NCBI GenBank assembly: GCA_008692225.1 | Contig: VICG01000002.1 | Coordinates: 124,001 to 188,000, forward strand | Direction of reading: 5' to 3' | DNA: 64,000 nt | DNA from: Monilinia fructicola | Taxonomy: Eukaryota > Ascomycota > Leotiomycetes > Helotiales > Sclerotiniaceae | In this document: in pieces, positions 35,395 through 47,164 of the stretch | Numbering within the stretch: position 1 is the first letter of the stretch | Layout of the letters: every line of letters begins with the position of its first letter | Made by a program: the position numbers and the translations under genes | Notes under the pieces: generated by a model | Database searches by the model: none | Seen by the model: the letters and a program-made list of their open reading frames with translations, nothing else | What the model was told of the DNA's origin: nothing

Positions 35395-35701
35395 AATGAA
35401 CAAACGAAGGATGATTGATTTCGTCCAAGACTTGATAGAACTATAGCAAGATTTATATGTCAAGCCAGAAACACTTGACCTCGGGAGTTTCAACAAACAA
35501 AAACTTTCAACTTTCAACAATGTTGATAAATAGATAGATGTTAAGTATCTCTCTCAATGGCTAACGATTCAACCCTTTAATTGGGTACGCTTAATTATAT
35601 GTGACTCAACCTGTCTCGTAAAGTACTAAGGTTAAAGGATATAATCTGAAAAACTTTGTTCAGAATCCGATGCACCTGAGTTGGATAATACACTCTCGTA
35701 G

Positions 35702-35870
35702 GGGAGTAGTAGGTAGTAGGTAGTAGGTAGTAGGTAGTAGGTAGTAGGTAGTAGGTAGTAGGTAGTAGGTAGTAGGTAGTAGGTAGTAGGTAGTAGGTAG
35801 TAGGTAGTAGGTAGTAGGTAGTAGGTAGTAGGTAGTAGGTAGTAGGTAGTAGGTAGTAGGTAGTAGTAGT
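35702..35870. repeat. Heptamer GGTAGTA tandem array, about 24 copies
   Basis: The 7-bp unit GGTAGTA repeats nearly perfectly for about 165 bp, with slight contraction at both ends. Because 7 is not a multiple of 3 the array stays open in all frames, which creates spurious frames on the complementary strand. Confidence 0.95.
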
Positions 35871-36199
35871 AGATTGATTGATGATACCTGAGCAAGCGCC
35901 GTGAAGATAGGTGAGACGAGGAGAGTGAAGTGATAGATAGAACTACCTAGGTAATCAAAAATGCCATGCATGTTGAATGATTACATCGTGTATGGAGTGG
36001 AATCATGTGATTGATAAGGTCATATTATGCAGTACGGAGTACAAGTAGGAGAGATTGAAATTGATAAGAGGATGATAAGATGATGAGATATAAAAAGAAA
36101 AGATTCAAAACAACCTTGGAAAACTAAGCAAAACTGGATGAAGCTGAATGAAACTAAACTCAAACGAGTAGTAATTTATTTACTTTACAGTGCATATCA

Positions 36200-36368
36200 T
36201 AAATGCATATATATCGAGAGAGAGAGATATCGATATAAATAGAGATATATATAATACGGAGTATATATATATATACTTGTATTATACGATATATACATAC
36301 TTATATTATATAAAATATATATATACTCTTATTATATAATATATATATATATACTCTATATATATATC

Positions 36369-36415
<47 letters not shown>

Positions 36416-36560
36416 TCTAATATATATATACTCTTATTATATAATACATATATACTTATATTCTATAGTATATACTTATTTTATAATATATATATACTTA
36501 TATTATATAGTATATATATATTTTACTTATATTATACAGTATATATATACGGAGTATGCC
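36200..36560. repeat. TA-rich dinucleotide tract
   Basis: About 360 bp of almost pure TATATA with recurring TATACTCTTATTATATAA variants. It is low complexity and prone to slippage or cruciform formation. Confidence 0.9.
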
Positions 36561-36954
36561 TAGGTACTCCGTACACATATCTATAGATCTAAGCTACTTT
36601 GTATTAAAACGTGGATTCAAATCGATTTATGATTGGGCAATTGAAATTTAGTCTAATCAAGCTCCCTTCCAAGGTTTACCTACCTAGGTATCATTGGGTA
36701 ACATTATCACTTTGTTTCATTTCATTTCATTTCATCCATCCATCCATCCATCCATCAACACTCACCTACCTAGGTATCCTATACCTAATCATCATAATAC
36801 CCAAGTAATCAATCTTTCACAGCCGTCAAACTTTATATACAACTTTTTCATTTCTCATCACCATTTGAAACAACCAAGCAGTATCTACCTAGTGTGTGTG
36901 TGTACCTGCATGCTGCATGCTGCATATTGCATATTGCTGTAGCAACTTTCCGAT

Positions 36955-36985
<31 letters not shown>

Positions 36986-37383
36986 CTCCTTCTTCATTCA
37001 CCGAGTACCTAGGTATTTACACACACCTACCTCCGACCTAGTATCTAGTATCTTGTTACTGGTATCACTCGACATAACTCGCAAATTCTGTATGTATGTA
37101 ACCAGGTCTTCCCTTTTCATTCCCCCTACCTACCTACCTACCTTCCCACCTACCTCCCTACCTACCTATACTATCCAATCACTTCTACCTTGACTTTCAT
37201 AACATTGTTCGTACTGTGCTTGATCCTTCACAAGCTTCATCTGCTCTTCAGGCGCACACAATAAACCTCGTTCTCTTGTTATAAATGCTGATCGTTCAAG
37301 ATTTGAAGACAGATACTCAACGCTGGTTAAAGCAAACCAACGGTCCTCCAGGACAATACAACTTTCCACCCGGAACCATCGTC

Positions 37384-39903
37384 ATGAAGTTCGGCGAAGA
37401 ACTCCGCTCCAGTGTAATCAAAGAGTACCAATGGTACTATATTGCTTACGATGAGCTAAAAGAGAAACTCAAGACTCCCTACGTTACCCCTCCCACGAAA
37501 GACAGGCCGAACCCGAAGAGAGAAGAATGGACGGAAGACAATGAGAGAGAGTTCATTGACCTTATGGAGGCGGAGCTGGATAAGGTGCATACCAAACAAA
37601 AACTGAAAGCTATCGAAATCAGCCGAAGAATTGCGAATGCGGATAGAGAGGTTAGTGAGGTCGTCGGAAGGTTGGATTCAAGAGGACCTGAACGTAGCAA
37701 TGGACCAGCGGATTCCGATGCCCCTACGGAAGAGGAGTTTATGCTACTAGAGGAAGACTTGAGCGACATTATCGCAGATGTACACGATTTGGCGAAATTT
37801 GTTCAGTTGAACTATACTGGATTCCAAAAGATCATCAAGAAGCATGATGTCAGTTCGTCGTTTACATGCATGTCGCCTAGCTAACAGTTGTCAGAAAACT
37901 ACTAAATGGATGCTGAAACCTGTGTTTGCGACAAGATTAAAGGCGAAACCTTTCTTCAAAGATAACTATGATGCGGATATTGTTAAACTATCAAAGTTAT
38001 ATATGATTTGGTCAGAACGAGAGGAAACCCAGTACAGGGCGATAGTTCGGCAGGCGGGAGTCAAGCCAGTTTCATTCGACAGACCACTAAATACTGGGTG
38101 CATCCGGATAACATCACCGAATTAAAGCTTATCATCTTGAAGGTAAAGTTACGCTTACCGTACTCGTAACTATCGACTAATTTTTATTCAGCACCTACCC
38201 GTCCTTGTCTTCAATGCTAGCAAAGAGTTCGAAACCAAAGATTCTGCAATCACCTCGATTTATTATGATAATCCAGAGACTTGGGATCTATACGAAGGTC
38301 GGCTCAAGAAAAAGTGAAGGCGCAGAAGCCATTCGTCTGAGATGGTATGGTGACATGGACAATGAACACATCTTTGTGGAAAGAAAGACGCATCGTGAAG
38401 ACTGGACGGGAGAGAAATCGGTTAAAGCAAGATTTGGGATCAAAGAAAAGAACGTCAATGCCTACATGAAAGGAGAAATGCTACCAGCTGCTATATTTGA
38501 GAAGGCTCGTAAGGAGGGCAAGAAACCCTTGAAAGCCATCGAGGAGGATGAGAGGCTTGCCAGAGAAGTTCAATACTCGGTCCTCAAGAAGGGCTACGTC
38601 CCCGTTTGTCGATCTTTCTACAACCGTACAGCCTTTCAATTGCCGGCCGATGCCAGAGTTCGTATTTCTTTGGATACCGAATTGACCATGGTCAGAGAAG
38701 ATAACCTTGACGGAAGAAGACGTTCTGGCGATAACTGGCGAAGAATGGATATTGGCATCGACTATCCATTCAGTCAGTTACCTGCGGAAGATGTCGAAAG
38801 ATTCCCCTATGCAGTCCTAGAAGTCAAGTTGCAAACCCAAGCTGGTCAAGATCCGCCAGAATGGGTCCGAGAACTTATTTCCAGTCATCTTGTCGAAGCC
38901 GTCCCCAAATTCTCAAAATTCATTCACGGTACTGCGACCCTTTTCCCCACTCGCATAAATCTTATCCCATTTTGGATGCCGCAGATGGATGTAGATATCC
39001 GAAAGCCAGTCACTCAACATTTCGGCATTAAAAGACCAGGTCAATCAAACCAAAGTTCTACCAGCGATGATGACGATGATGATGACTCGGATGATGAGGA
39101 CTTCACATTCAATCAATCTGGAACCATAGCCACGGCTTCTGACAACTTACGACGACGCAACCATGAAGCACCAGGTAATAATCTTGATATCGAAGAGGAG
39201 ATTTCCAGTATGCCATTGGTAGAAGAGGATTACATCTACGATACGGATGACGAGAGATTCGGTCGATAATCGCCCATTTGAGGAGGCTAGAAGAATCGGC
39301 GGTATAACCTATCTAATAGAAGGAGTCAAGTATTATGCCAAATCAGCAGGACATCACCTCGCTAGAGGGATTCATTCCATGAGTCCTACTCCAAGAGATC
39401 CAATGGATAGTAACAATGCTACCTTTACTGCTCTTCGAAATGGTGGTGGTAAAGTTGTTGCCAAAAGATTCAAGGCCCCGCCTGGAAAGAAGATTCATGT
39501 ACCGGTTCGTGTCGAGCCAAAGGTATATTTTGCCGCTGAGCGAACTTTCCTAACCTGGGTACGTACCTCTTTGATCGCTACACTTTCGTACGTCGACCCC
39601 ATCCACTAACAGTTCTTTTAGCTCGAATTCTCGATTTATATCGGCACAATCGCCGCCACTCTCGTCAATTTTGGATCAAAACCTACGGCAATATCATTTA
39701 TTGCTGCAGGTTTTTTCTCCGTAGTCGCTATCATGAGTTTAACGTATAGTGTGGGTATGTATTTGTATAGGAGTAATAGTATTAGACAGAGGAGGAATAT
39801 CAAGTATTATGATGCTTGGGGACCAAGTATTCTATGTTTCTCACTTTTCGCGGCGGTGGTGGTTAATGCGGGCTTTCAGTTGAGCTCTAGGCGGTCGGAA
39901 TAG
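37384..39903 (+). CDS. vtc4: Vacuolar transporter chaperone Vtc4 (polyP polymerase), frameshifted
   Basis: This is the catalytic subunit of the VTC complex, which makes polyphosphate from ATP and moves it into the vacuole. Four exons read 37384-37848, 37895-38142, 38192-39558 and 39622-39903. The N-terminal SPX domain (from [11 protein letters not shown]) senses inositol pyrophosphates. The tunnel polymerase domain carries [21 protein letters not shown] and [11 protein letters not shown]. An acidic stretch and a C-terminal three-helix membrane domain follow. Three frame breaks are seen: an extra AT in TATATATG near 38000, an extra A in the A-run near 38310, and an extra base near 39262 (TTCGGTCGATAAT). 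Removing four bases makes all exons phase-consistent and gives 785 residues, a slightly long but normal Vtc4. Confidence 0.9.
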
Positions 39904-40543
39904 CGATCGAGAAATGAACTTAAAAGGGTACTTGAGATGATGGAGTGTGGGTGGGGAAGTTAGAATGTACAAACGGCCTGTCTATGTAAGGGCTAATATA
40001 AGGGAAAAGCCGGGGCTATGGGTGGTACGGAAATTTGGTCATGAGAAGCAGAAGAGCATGGAGTTTTGGAATTTGTATCTAAATCAGCGATCGTGTGGAT
40101 GAACAGCTTAACTATACCAAGCGAGCTACTAGCAGAATTTACTGGCATGTATACATCAATCCATGGATATGCCAGATAGGTGAACAGCGAAAGGAAAAGT
40201 GAATCGCATCATCCCATCCCATCTCTTTACATCCGATATCATCAACCTCGCTAATGCGCATGCTGGCTGATACTGCCACAGCATGCATCCAAGTGAATGC
40301 AAAGCAAGTCGAGATTAACAACTGAAGGCGCACATTACATCGCATCACATCAGACCTCATCGTCTGTGACTATGGTTTTGTGTTCAAATCTTGGTAGGTA
40401 GGTAGGTAGGTAGGTAGGTTGCGTGCGATAAGATGGGAATATGAGAATAAATGAGCATTTGTGCGTGAATTGTTAAACTTGGATGTATATTTACCTCCAG
40501 GGCTACTATTTATTACCTACTATTACCTACGTGGCTCTAATCC

Positions 40544-40579
<36 letters not shown>

Positions 40580-40998
40580 ATGTTTTACGCATTATCTACA
40601 GTATTCACTTTGGTCGCTTATGTACGTACTAGGTACCTAGGTAGGTATCTATCCATGGATCTGCTACCTCGCCGGATGTATGCATGTATGGATGGGTTGT
40701 TGTGTAGAGGGAGAGGCGGGGTCAGATGAAGGGTTCGTTAACAAACAGTTGTTGGTTACCTGGGTCGTCTAATGCAGGAGATTGATTACTTGCCTTGGTG
40801 GTTGAAGTAGATTTTCCGTGAATGGCTGGCTGGCTGATGTTGGGTATCTTTTTGCAACTTGCAGTCGGAGAAGATAGGAAAGATCAAGACTTTTTTTCTC
40901 ATTTTACATATCTCGCTTCTATCTATACACATGTTTCGTTTCATCCTCTTATCCCTAGGTATCTATCTGTTCATTCCCAGTTCCATTCCATCTCCGAC
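39904..40998. other. Intergenic with TAGG and GATT microsatellites
   Basis: No gene is supported. TAGG repeats lie at about 40394-40420 and GATT repeats at about 40545-40577, with TACCTAGGTA palindromes near 40630. The genes on both sides end here (VTC4 and OST1 converge). Confidence 0.7.
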
Positions 40999-42600
40999 TT
41001 AGGCCTTCTTCGCCTTGATACTAATGTTCAACGTGCCTACACCCCAGACGGTAACGAATAAACTCAAAACAGAGAAGAAGATAACAATAGGTTTGCGGAT
41101 ACCAGCGAGGAAGGAGTAGGTATATGTAACGATGAGTTCACGATCGCGGAGATCGTCCACGACGTTGTAAGAGTGAAGGATGAGGGTTGTGCGGCCGACG
41201 GTGTCCATGAAGGTCTTGTGAAGGGTAATTGTTGAGGAGATAGTGGGGAAGAGGGTAGAGAATTGAACGTTCCTGGTGAAGTGTTAGTTAGATTGTAGAT
41301 TATAGTAAGAATGATTGTGGTGGAGAACATACTCAGCTCCTTCGGGAAGAATGACGCGGAGCTCGACGAACTCGTATTCAATTCCCTCTGCTTGTTTTGG
41401 GCCCTCCAAGAATGGAACATTAAGAACATATTGATCTCCTCCACTCAATTTTCTGAGGAATTTCTTCGCATCCGCATCCCAACCTACCCGGAAAGGATAG
41501 TTCCAGCCTCCGAAGATTGGGTAGCGTGGTTTGATCTCGAGGCTTGCTTCGCGTCTATTGCTGCGGAAACGAGAGGTGGAGACGTTGCCAATGACATCAG
41601 TAAAGTATGGTGTCAAACTTCCGACCTTCAAGGGGAACTTAAGCTCTTTGATGGCAGAAGTTGGGTTGGTGGGAAAGTACGCAGCTTGAGTCCAGAGAGT
41701 GCGGGAGAACGGCTGAGAAAGGCTGGCAGCACGGTTTGTCAAAGTATAGCGTTCCTCGAAAGCAACATTTCCTCCCCAGTGACTGACTTCAATGTCGCGC
41801 TCTAATTTGGAGACGTGGATGAGGGGTTTGGTGAACTCATATCGAACTCGGACTGGTTCCACTGCACCAGCTGGCACCTCTCCAAAAGAGCCATAGGTGT
41901 ACTTGGAACCTTGCTTTTGGGGTGATTCGGGTGCGCCATTGGATCCTGGAATGGTGGTGTGGTCTGGGACATTTGTAGTTGGTAACTTGACTTCAGTCTT
42001 TTGCTTCAATGTAACGTATGATGATTGGGCATATGCGGAGAATTCGTAGACGACGTATTGATTTTCCTTCTGTGCGATTGAACTTGGAAGAGGATTTAAA
42101 GCCGAGAGGTATGAATACGAGATTCCAATTGTTCGTTGTGCTTTGGGTGCTAGAGGTTGTGGTAATTTAATTAAGTAGAAGTAAGTATCACTGGCGAATA
42201 ATTAGTTGATAGTTTGAAAATCAACCAGAACATGAAGTAGTTACCCCTCTGTGTAAAAGTGTGCTGGTCGTACTTCGAATAACCCAGACCCGAGATCCTT
42301 TTTGTCCTTGGCTTCTAAAGCTCCAATTGTCTCCATTTGTTTCGATGTGAATGGTAGATAATATTCATCTTGGGGTTCACTGGCAATGTTCTCGATGACC
42401 ACATTTATGGATTCTCTTGGATAACTCTTTTCCAGATTGATCGTATGGACTAAGTTGACATTTTTGAATACTTGTGGAGGTTTGAAATCCGAGGGAAGGA
42501 TATTCTTCGAGGCAGGCGGTTTTGTTGAATTACTCTTATCTGCGCCGAAAGCTGTAGATACAAGAGAAAGGACAGCGGTCGCAATTGCGAATGACTTCAT
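40999..42600 (-). CDS. ost1: Oligosaccharyltransferase subunit Ost1 (ribophorin I)
   Basis: This is an ER membrane subunit of the complex that transfers the glycan to Asn-X-Ser/Thr of nascent proteins. Three exons read 42600-42245, 42190-41333 and 41272-40999, encoding 495 residues with both introns in phase. The start MKSFAIATAVLSLVSTAFG is a signal peptide. The lumenal ribophorin-I domain includes SHWGGNVAFEERYTLTNRAA and SRTLWTQAAYFPT, signature-like stretches of the family. A single transmembrane helix lies near the C-terminus (IVIFFSVLSLFVTVWGVGTL), followed by a short lysine-rich cytosolic tail (KAKKA). An in-frame upstream ATG would add 15 residues, but the signal peptide argues for the chosen start. 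Confidence 0.95.
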
Positions 42601-43243
42601 CTTGAAGGGAAAGTATGGGAAGCCAGCTTGATAAAGAAGTTTCATTCACACCTCCAGGAAATGTGAAAATATGAGCAACTTTGAGACGTGGGTGTGGTTG
42701 ATATTCTCTTGTCTCTCTCTACCCGCATGAAGCTGTCTTTCCCCCCAAGCAACATTGAAGCTTACGTTGCTCTAAAGTGTCCTGAACAATTTAGACGCGA
42801 CATTCTCTAATCACACACCCCTTGGAATGCGAGTTGTCGCTTATCAAATGAAGTCGCTTATCAGACCTCTAGCTCATTTTGGTATATAATCGCGCGCCTA
42901 TTCTTATCGTCGGCTTCTTTCCTGATTACTAATCAGCTTTTGCGATCCACTATGATGAAGTTCGGTGGGGAGTCCAGAATGAAGGTCCGAAGAATGATAG
43001 TTTCCGTCCTTTTCTTTAACCTTACATCACCTTACCTTACCCGTGTTTCACTCTCAACACAACAGCCAACTTTCTCTTTTTCCAACAAAACCTTTCGCAA
43101 AGTCATCAACAGAGAATTCATTCTTTTTCATACTTGTTACATTGTTTTATACCCTTGATTTCAATACCTAGACGCTTCAACTTTCCTCTCAACTCTTCAT
43201 TCTTACTCTTTTCCTACTTGTTCATCCTTGAAAATCTTTCAAT
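42601..43243. other. Divergent promoter region OST1 / hexokinase
   Basis: About 640 bp between divergent starts. The pyrimidine-rich tract just before the hexokinase start (43150-43240) is typical of a highly expressed fungal gene's 5' UTR. No defined site is claimed. Confidence 0.5.
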
Positions 43244-45565
43244 ATGGTGGGGTTAGGTCCAAGAAAGCCTCCTTCCCGTAAGGGTATGTATAACTTCAAC
43301 TCTCCTCTATGCCTTGCTGCAGTTTCGGTTGAGTCAGTTTGGGGAATCAAAATATGATGCATATTCACTTTTGTTTGTGAATTCACAAGCTGTACAAATC
43401 ACTATGGCTAGTACCGGCAGTACCGGCTCTCTTCTTGAATGTCTCGATAGGAATGTTCTCGTCTTGGCTGTCAACGAGGCAAGTTTGATATTCCAACCTC
43501 AAAACCATCACAACCAAGAACTCGGAACTCGGAAATCATAAATCTACAAAGTTTCTAGATTGGCATTACAATATGTGGACAAATTCAGCCCCATCTTCAG
43601 ATCTTACCAAAATGCCCAAATCACCAACAGATGAAGGTTCATATCTCCTAATTCCTGCCTTTGACTTCGAATTTCTGGTCTTTAGTTTGATCTTCTTTGC
43701 AAGCTTTTGGTTTAGATTTTACCGTCAATATCAGTCATATAGCTCTTGTTTGTACATGTGCAGTCATAAGTCTCTTTCACTGGGCTACTTGATATGGACT
43801 GCAATATGACAACTCTAGCTTATTATCATGAACCTGTTTCCCTTCTGAAGTTCACTTCAAATTTTCACCTTTTGATTTATAAGATCCAGCTTATATCTTC
43901 TAACTCATGACTTACCATACAGGTTCCATGGCTGATGTGCCAAAAAACTACTTGGAGCAAATTAAACAGCTCGAGAAGCAGTTCACTGTTGACACCCAGA
44001 AGCTCAAGCAAATCACCGACCACTTCGTCTCTGAGCTTACAAAAGGTATATACTCTTTTTTTGTCACTTCAAAACGGACATTGCACTAATCTTGTTTCAG
44101 GTCTCACCGTGGAAGGTGGAAGTATTGTATGTTCATCAAATCTGTGTTAGATTTTATGACTAATTTCCAAATAGCCAATGAATCCAACATGGGTCATGTC
44201 GTTCCCAGATGGTTATGAAACTGGTACCTTCCTTGCCTTGGACATGGGAGGCACTAACTTGCGTGTCTGTGAAATCATCTTGACCGATGAGAAGTCTGAG
44301 TTTGACATTATTCAATCAAAATATCGCATGCCAGAAGAGCTCAAAACTGGAGAAGCTGAGGAACTATGGGAATACATTGCCGATTGTCTTCAGCAATTCA
44401 TCGAGTCCCATCACCACGGTGAAAAGCTTGACAAATTGAACCTTGGTTTTACCTTCTCCTACCCAGCTACCCAGAACTACATTGATGAGGGTATCTTGCA
44501 ACGATGGACCAAGGGATTTGATATTGCAGGTGTTGAGGGCGAGAATGTTGTTCCTATGTTTGAAGCGGCTCTTGCTAAGAGAGTGAGTTATTGAATAATC
44601 TTCGAAAGATAAACATCGCTAAGAATTTATCAGGGCGTACCAATTAAGCTCACTGCTTTGATTAACGATACCACCGGTACATTGATTGCTTCCGCTTATA
44701 CCGATACATCCATGAAGATTGGATGTATTTTCGGAACTGGTTGCAACGCTGCTTACATGGAGAACGCTGGCTCCATTCCAAAATTGGCCCACATGAACCT
44801 TCCTGCGGACACACCAATGGCCATCAACTGCGAGTGGGGTGCTTTCGACAACGAACACAAAGTCCTTCCCCGTACTCCATACGACATCATCATTGATAAA
44901 GATTCCCCACGTCCTGGTCAACAAGCATTTGAAAAGATGATTGCTGGCCTTTACCTCGGAGAGCTTTTCAGACTGGTCCTCGTTGATCTTCATGACAACA
45001 AAGATATCCACATATTTGAGAACCAAGACATCGAAAAGCTCCGAAAGGCTTATACCTTGGATTCTTCTTTCTTGTCTTTGGTTGAGGAGTAAGCTCAAAA
45101 ATGCCTTACATTGTCATTGTTGATTAATTAACGCTGTCTAGGGATCCATGGGAGAACTTGTCCGAGACAGCTGACCTCTTCCAAAACAAGCTCAGCATTG
45201 TCGCTACTGTTCCAGAACTCGAGCTCATTCGTCGCCTCGCCGAGTTGATTGGTACCCGTGCCGCCCGTCTCTCCGCTTGTGGTGTTGCCGCTATTGCCAA
45301 GAAGAAGGGCTACGAGACTTGTCACGTTGGAGCTGACGGATCAGTCTTCAACAAGTACCCTCACTTCAAGGCTCGTGGTGCAGCAGCACTTCGTGAAATC
45401 CTTGACTGGCCTGCTAAGAAGAGTTCTAAGGAGGAAGATCCTATCGAGATCTTGGCTGCTGAGGATGGATCTGGTGTTGGTGCAGCTTTGATTGCTGCTT
45501 TGACCCTCAAGCGTGTTAAAGCAGGTAACATGGCTGGTATCTTGCACCCAGAGAACTTCAAATGA
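43244..45565 (+). CDS. hxk1: Hexokinase
   Basis: It phosphorylates glucose and other hexoses at C6 using ATP, the entry to glycolysis, and fungal orthologs can also signal glucose repression. Six exons read 43244-43283, 43923-44045, 44101-44126, 44175-44582, 44634-45088 and 45142-45565, giving 491 residues (yeast enzymes 485-486). The first exon encodes only MVGLGPRKPPSRK plus one base, and the first intron is long (639 bp) compared with 48-55 bp for the others. Motifs are the phosphate-1 loop LDMGGTNLRV, sugar-binding FTFSYPATQN, catalytic LINDTTGTLIAS and phosphate-2 IFGTGCNAAY. The frame is intact. The long first intron near the start is a plausible site for regulatory sequence. Confidence 0.96.
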
Positions 45566-45898
45566 GCAAGCAAATGCACTCAGGTAAATAAATATTGAGG
45601 TTACAGAGATATCGTATGAAGGAATGCGAACATGAATACTATAGGTAGCCAATTGTGATCAATGTTTCAGAGGAAAAGACTCTATGGCGTGGCACTGGGC
45701 ATGTAGATGCATTGACGCGCATGGCTTCTCTTCTTTTCAATTCTCCCAACTTTAGCAATTGCATACCAAACCAAGGCATATAAATTCGGTCCACATTGGC
45801 TGACATTGACGTTTTATATTCTGGGTATCATTATATATTTTCCGGCTATACTTTCCTCCATTCCCTGGATATGTTCATGCACCTGTTCCTTGGGCGTG
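45566..45898. other. Intergenic, nothing recognised
   Basis: Convergent 3' flanks of hexokinase and RMT2. No feature is seen. Confidence 0.5.
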
Positions 45899-47164
45899 TT
45901 ACCCCATAAATTTACAAATTGGTAGACGATATTTGTCTAGGACCCAGTACCTCCTTCTCACCCCTTTCCATTCACCCTCTCCCTCTCCCCCAAGCTCCTC
46001 GACCTCTACCTCTGTCCACTCAACATCTAGTCCCGCATCGCAAAGATCAAGCTCCGAAACCTTGGTGTATACATCATAGCAGACTTTTCTATCCGCTCCC
46101 AAGCCATTGAAGAAGCTAAATCTCCCGTCCTCAGACAGCAGACCAATAACATATTCGGAGAAAAATTTCTTGAGTTCCATGTATGATTCTCCAAATGTGT
46201 CAAAGTATATTACATCGAACTGGAGGTTTTCTTCGAGAAGTGTAGGAAGGATTTCTTGCCATCGTCCAGCGTGGATTTTATAACTTCCTTCTTCGGGTGC
46301 GGAGGCTTCCCATTCTTTGCCAAATTTATGGCCCGGGGTTTCCAGATGTGTGAGAACGTCTGGGTGAGCTTCTATTATGTGGTGGCTGGCAGGGGAAGTG
46401 GATGCGAACATGGTGTCAATGATACCCATTCCAAAGCCGATATTGAGGATTCGTAAGGGTGGGGAGGATGCTGGAATAAGGAGATCGACTGTGCGTTGCA
46501 TGATGGATGTCTCCCAAGCCATCATTACTCCATTCGCATCGGCGTCCAGGAGTTTATCGTCTGTGAATTCGAGTTTGCTTTGTAGATAGTCGGCAGAGTT
46601 GACATCTTTCTTTGGAATTTCCGTTCCCTCTTCTTTTGTTTCTCCGGCTTGTCCATTTGTTGCTCCTTCTGCGGTTTCCGTTGTCGAAGTATTCTCCCCC
46701 TCAACAACAACCTCAACATTCTCCCCAATCTCCATTCCATCTACTTCCCCCTCCTCTTCATCCTCGTCCTCACTCAATTCCTCATACCCACCCATTAAAT
46801 TCATTAATATCTCTGCCCTGACGCCCGCATCCACAACCAATTCATACAATTCCTTCCTACCCAGTCTCCAAGCCAAACATCCGGGCGTCTCATTGTTGGC
46901 ATCCAGATCATTCCATATAGCACCCGATAAAAACAATTCTTTAATCGTCGCTTTTGCTGCTTCGATATCGTCTAGAGAAGGAGAATCTTCGCATGATGCA
47001 ATGGCAGCGTGAAGGGGGGTAAAGCCTGTCTCGGGATCTTGCACAGAAGCAGCACCGGGTACACGAAGAAATGGTTTCAGGGCAGGGAGATCGTGGTTGG
47101 AGGCAGCAAGGAGGATGGATTGAGTAGTGGGGTCGGTTTCTATCGCAAATGCCGGATCATCCAT
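45899..47164 (-). CDS. rmt2: Protein arginine N-methyltransferase 2
   Basis: It is related to yeast Rmt2, which methylates the delta-nitrogen of an arginine in ribosomal protein L12. The gene is one exon of 421 codons. The N-terminal third has ankyrin-like segments (ETGFTPLHAAIASC and NNETPGCLAWRLGRKELYELV). A Glu/Asp/Val-rich acidic linker lies at about residues 130-190. The C-terminal methyltransferase domain has motif I in RILNIGFGMGIID, the acidic motif IIEAHPDV and FDVIYFDTFGESY. Length and order match the fungal family. The nucleus or cytosol is expected. It converges with hexokinase. Confidence 0.93.
   Translation of the reverse strand: MDDPAFAIETDPTTQSILLAASNHDLPALKPFLRVPGAASVQDPETGFTPLHAAIASCEDSPSLDDIEAAKATIKELFLSGAIWNDLDANNETPGCLAWRLGRKELYELVVDAGVRAEILMNLMGGYEELSEDEDEEEGEVDGMEIGENVEVVVEGENTSTTETAEGATNGQAGETKEEGTEIPKKDVNSADYLQSKLEFTDDKLLDADANGVMMAWETSIMQRTVDLLIPASSPPLRILNIGFGMGIIDTMFASTSPASHHIIEAHPDVLTHLETPGHKFGKEWEASAPEEGSYKIHAGRWQEILPTLLEENLQFDVIYFDTFGESYMELKKFFSEYVIGLLSEDGRFSFFNGLGADRKVCYDVYTKVSELDLCDAGLDVEWTEVEVEELGGEGEGEWKGVRRRYWVLDKYRLPICKFMG

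Larger units (their letters stand above)
35395..37383. other. Low-complexity intergenic block
   Basis: This is the divergent promoter region between guanine deaminase and VTC4, about 2 kb long. It contains the GGTAGTA array (35702-35870), an AT dinucleotide-rich tract (36200-36560), and TTTCA, CCAT, CAT and CTAC microsatellites from 36715 to 37170. TACCTAGGTA palindromes recur around 36680, 36770 and 37005. No gene is supported. Confidence 0.7.

Noticed and set aside
35702..35870. CRISPR-like regular repeats
   Set aside because: The unit is a 7-bp simple repeat without spacers, in a fungal genome.
35632..35971. Two minus-strand frames encoding a repeated Tyr-Leu-Leu-Pro-Thr-Thr pattern
   Set aside because: They are translations of the GGTAGTA heptamer array, which stays open in every frame; there is no independent coding evidence.
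41311..41805. 164-codon plus-strand frame opposite OST1
   Set aside because: It is a shadow of the OST1 coding sequence on the other strand.
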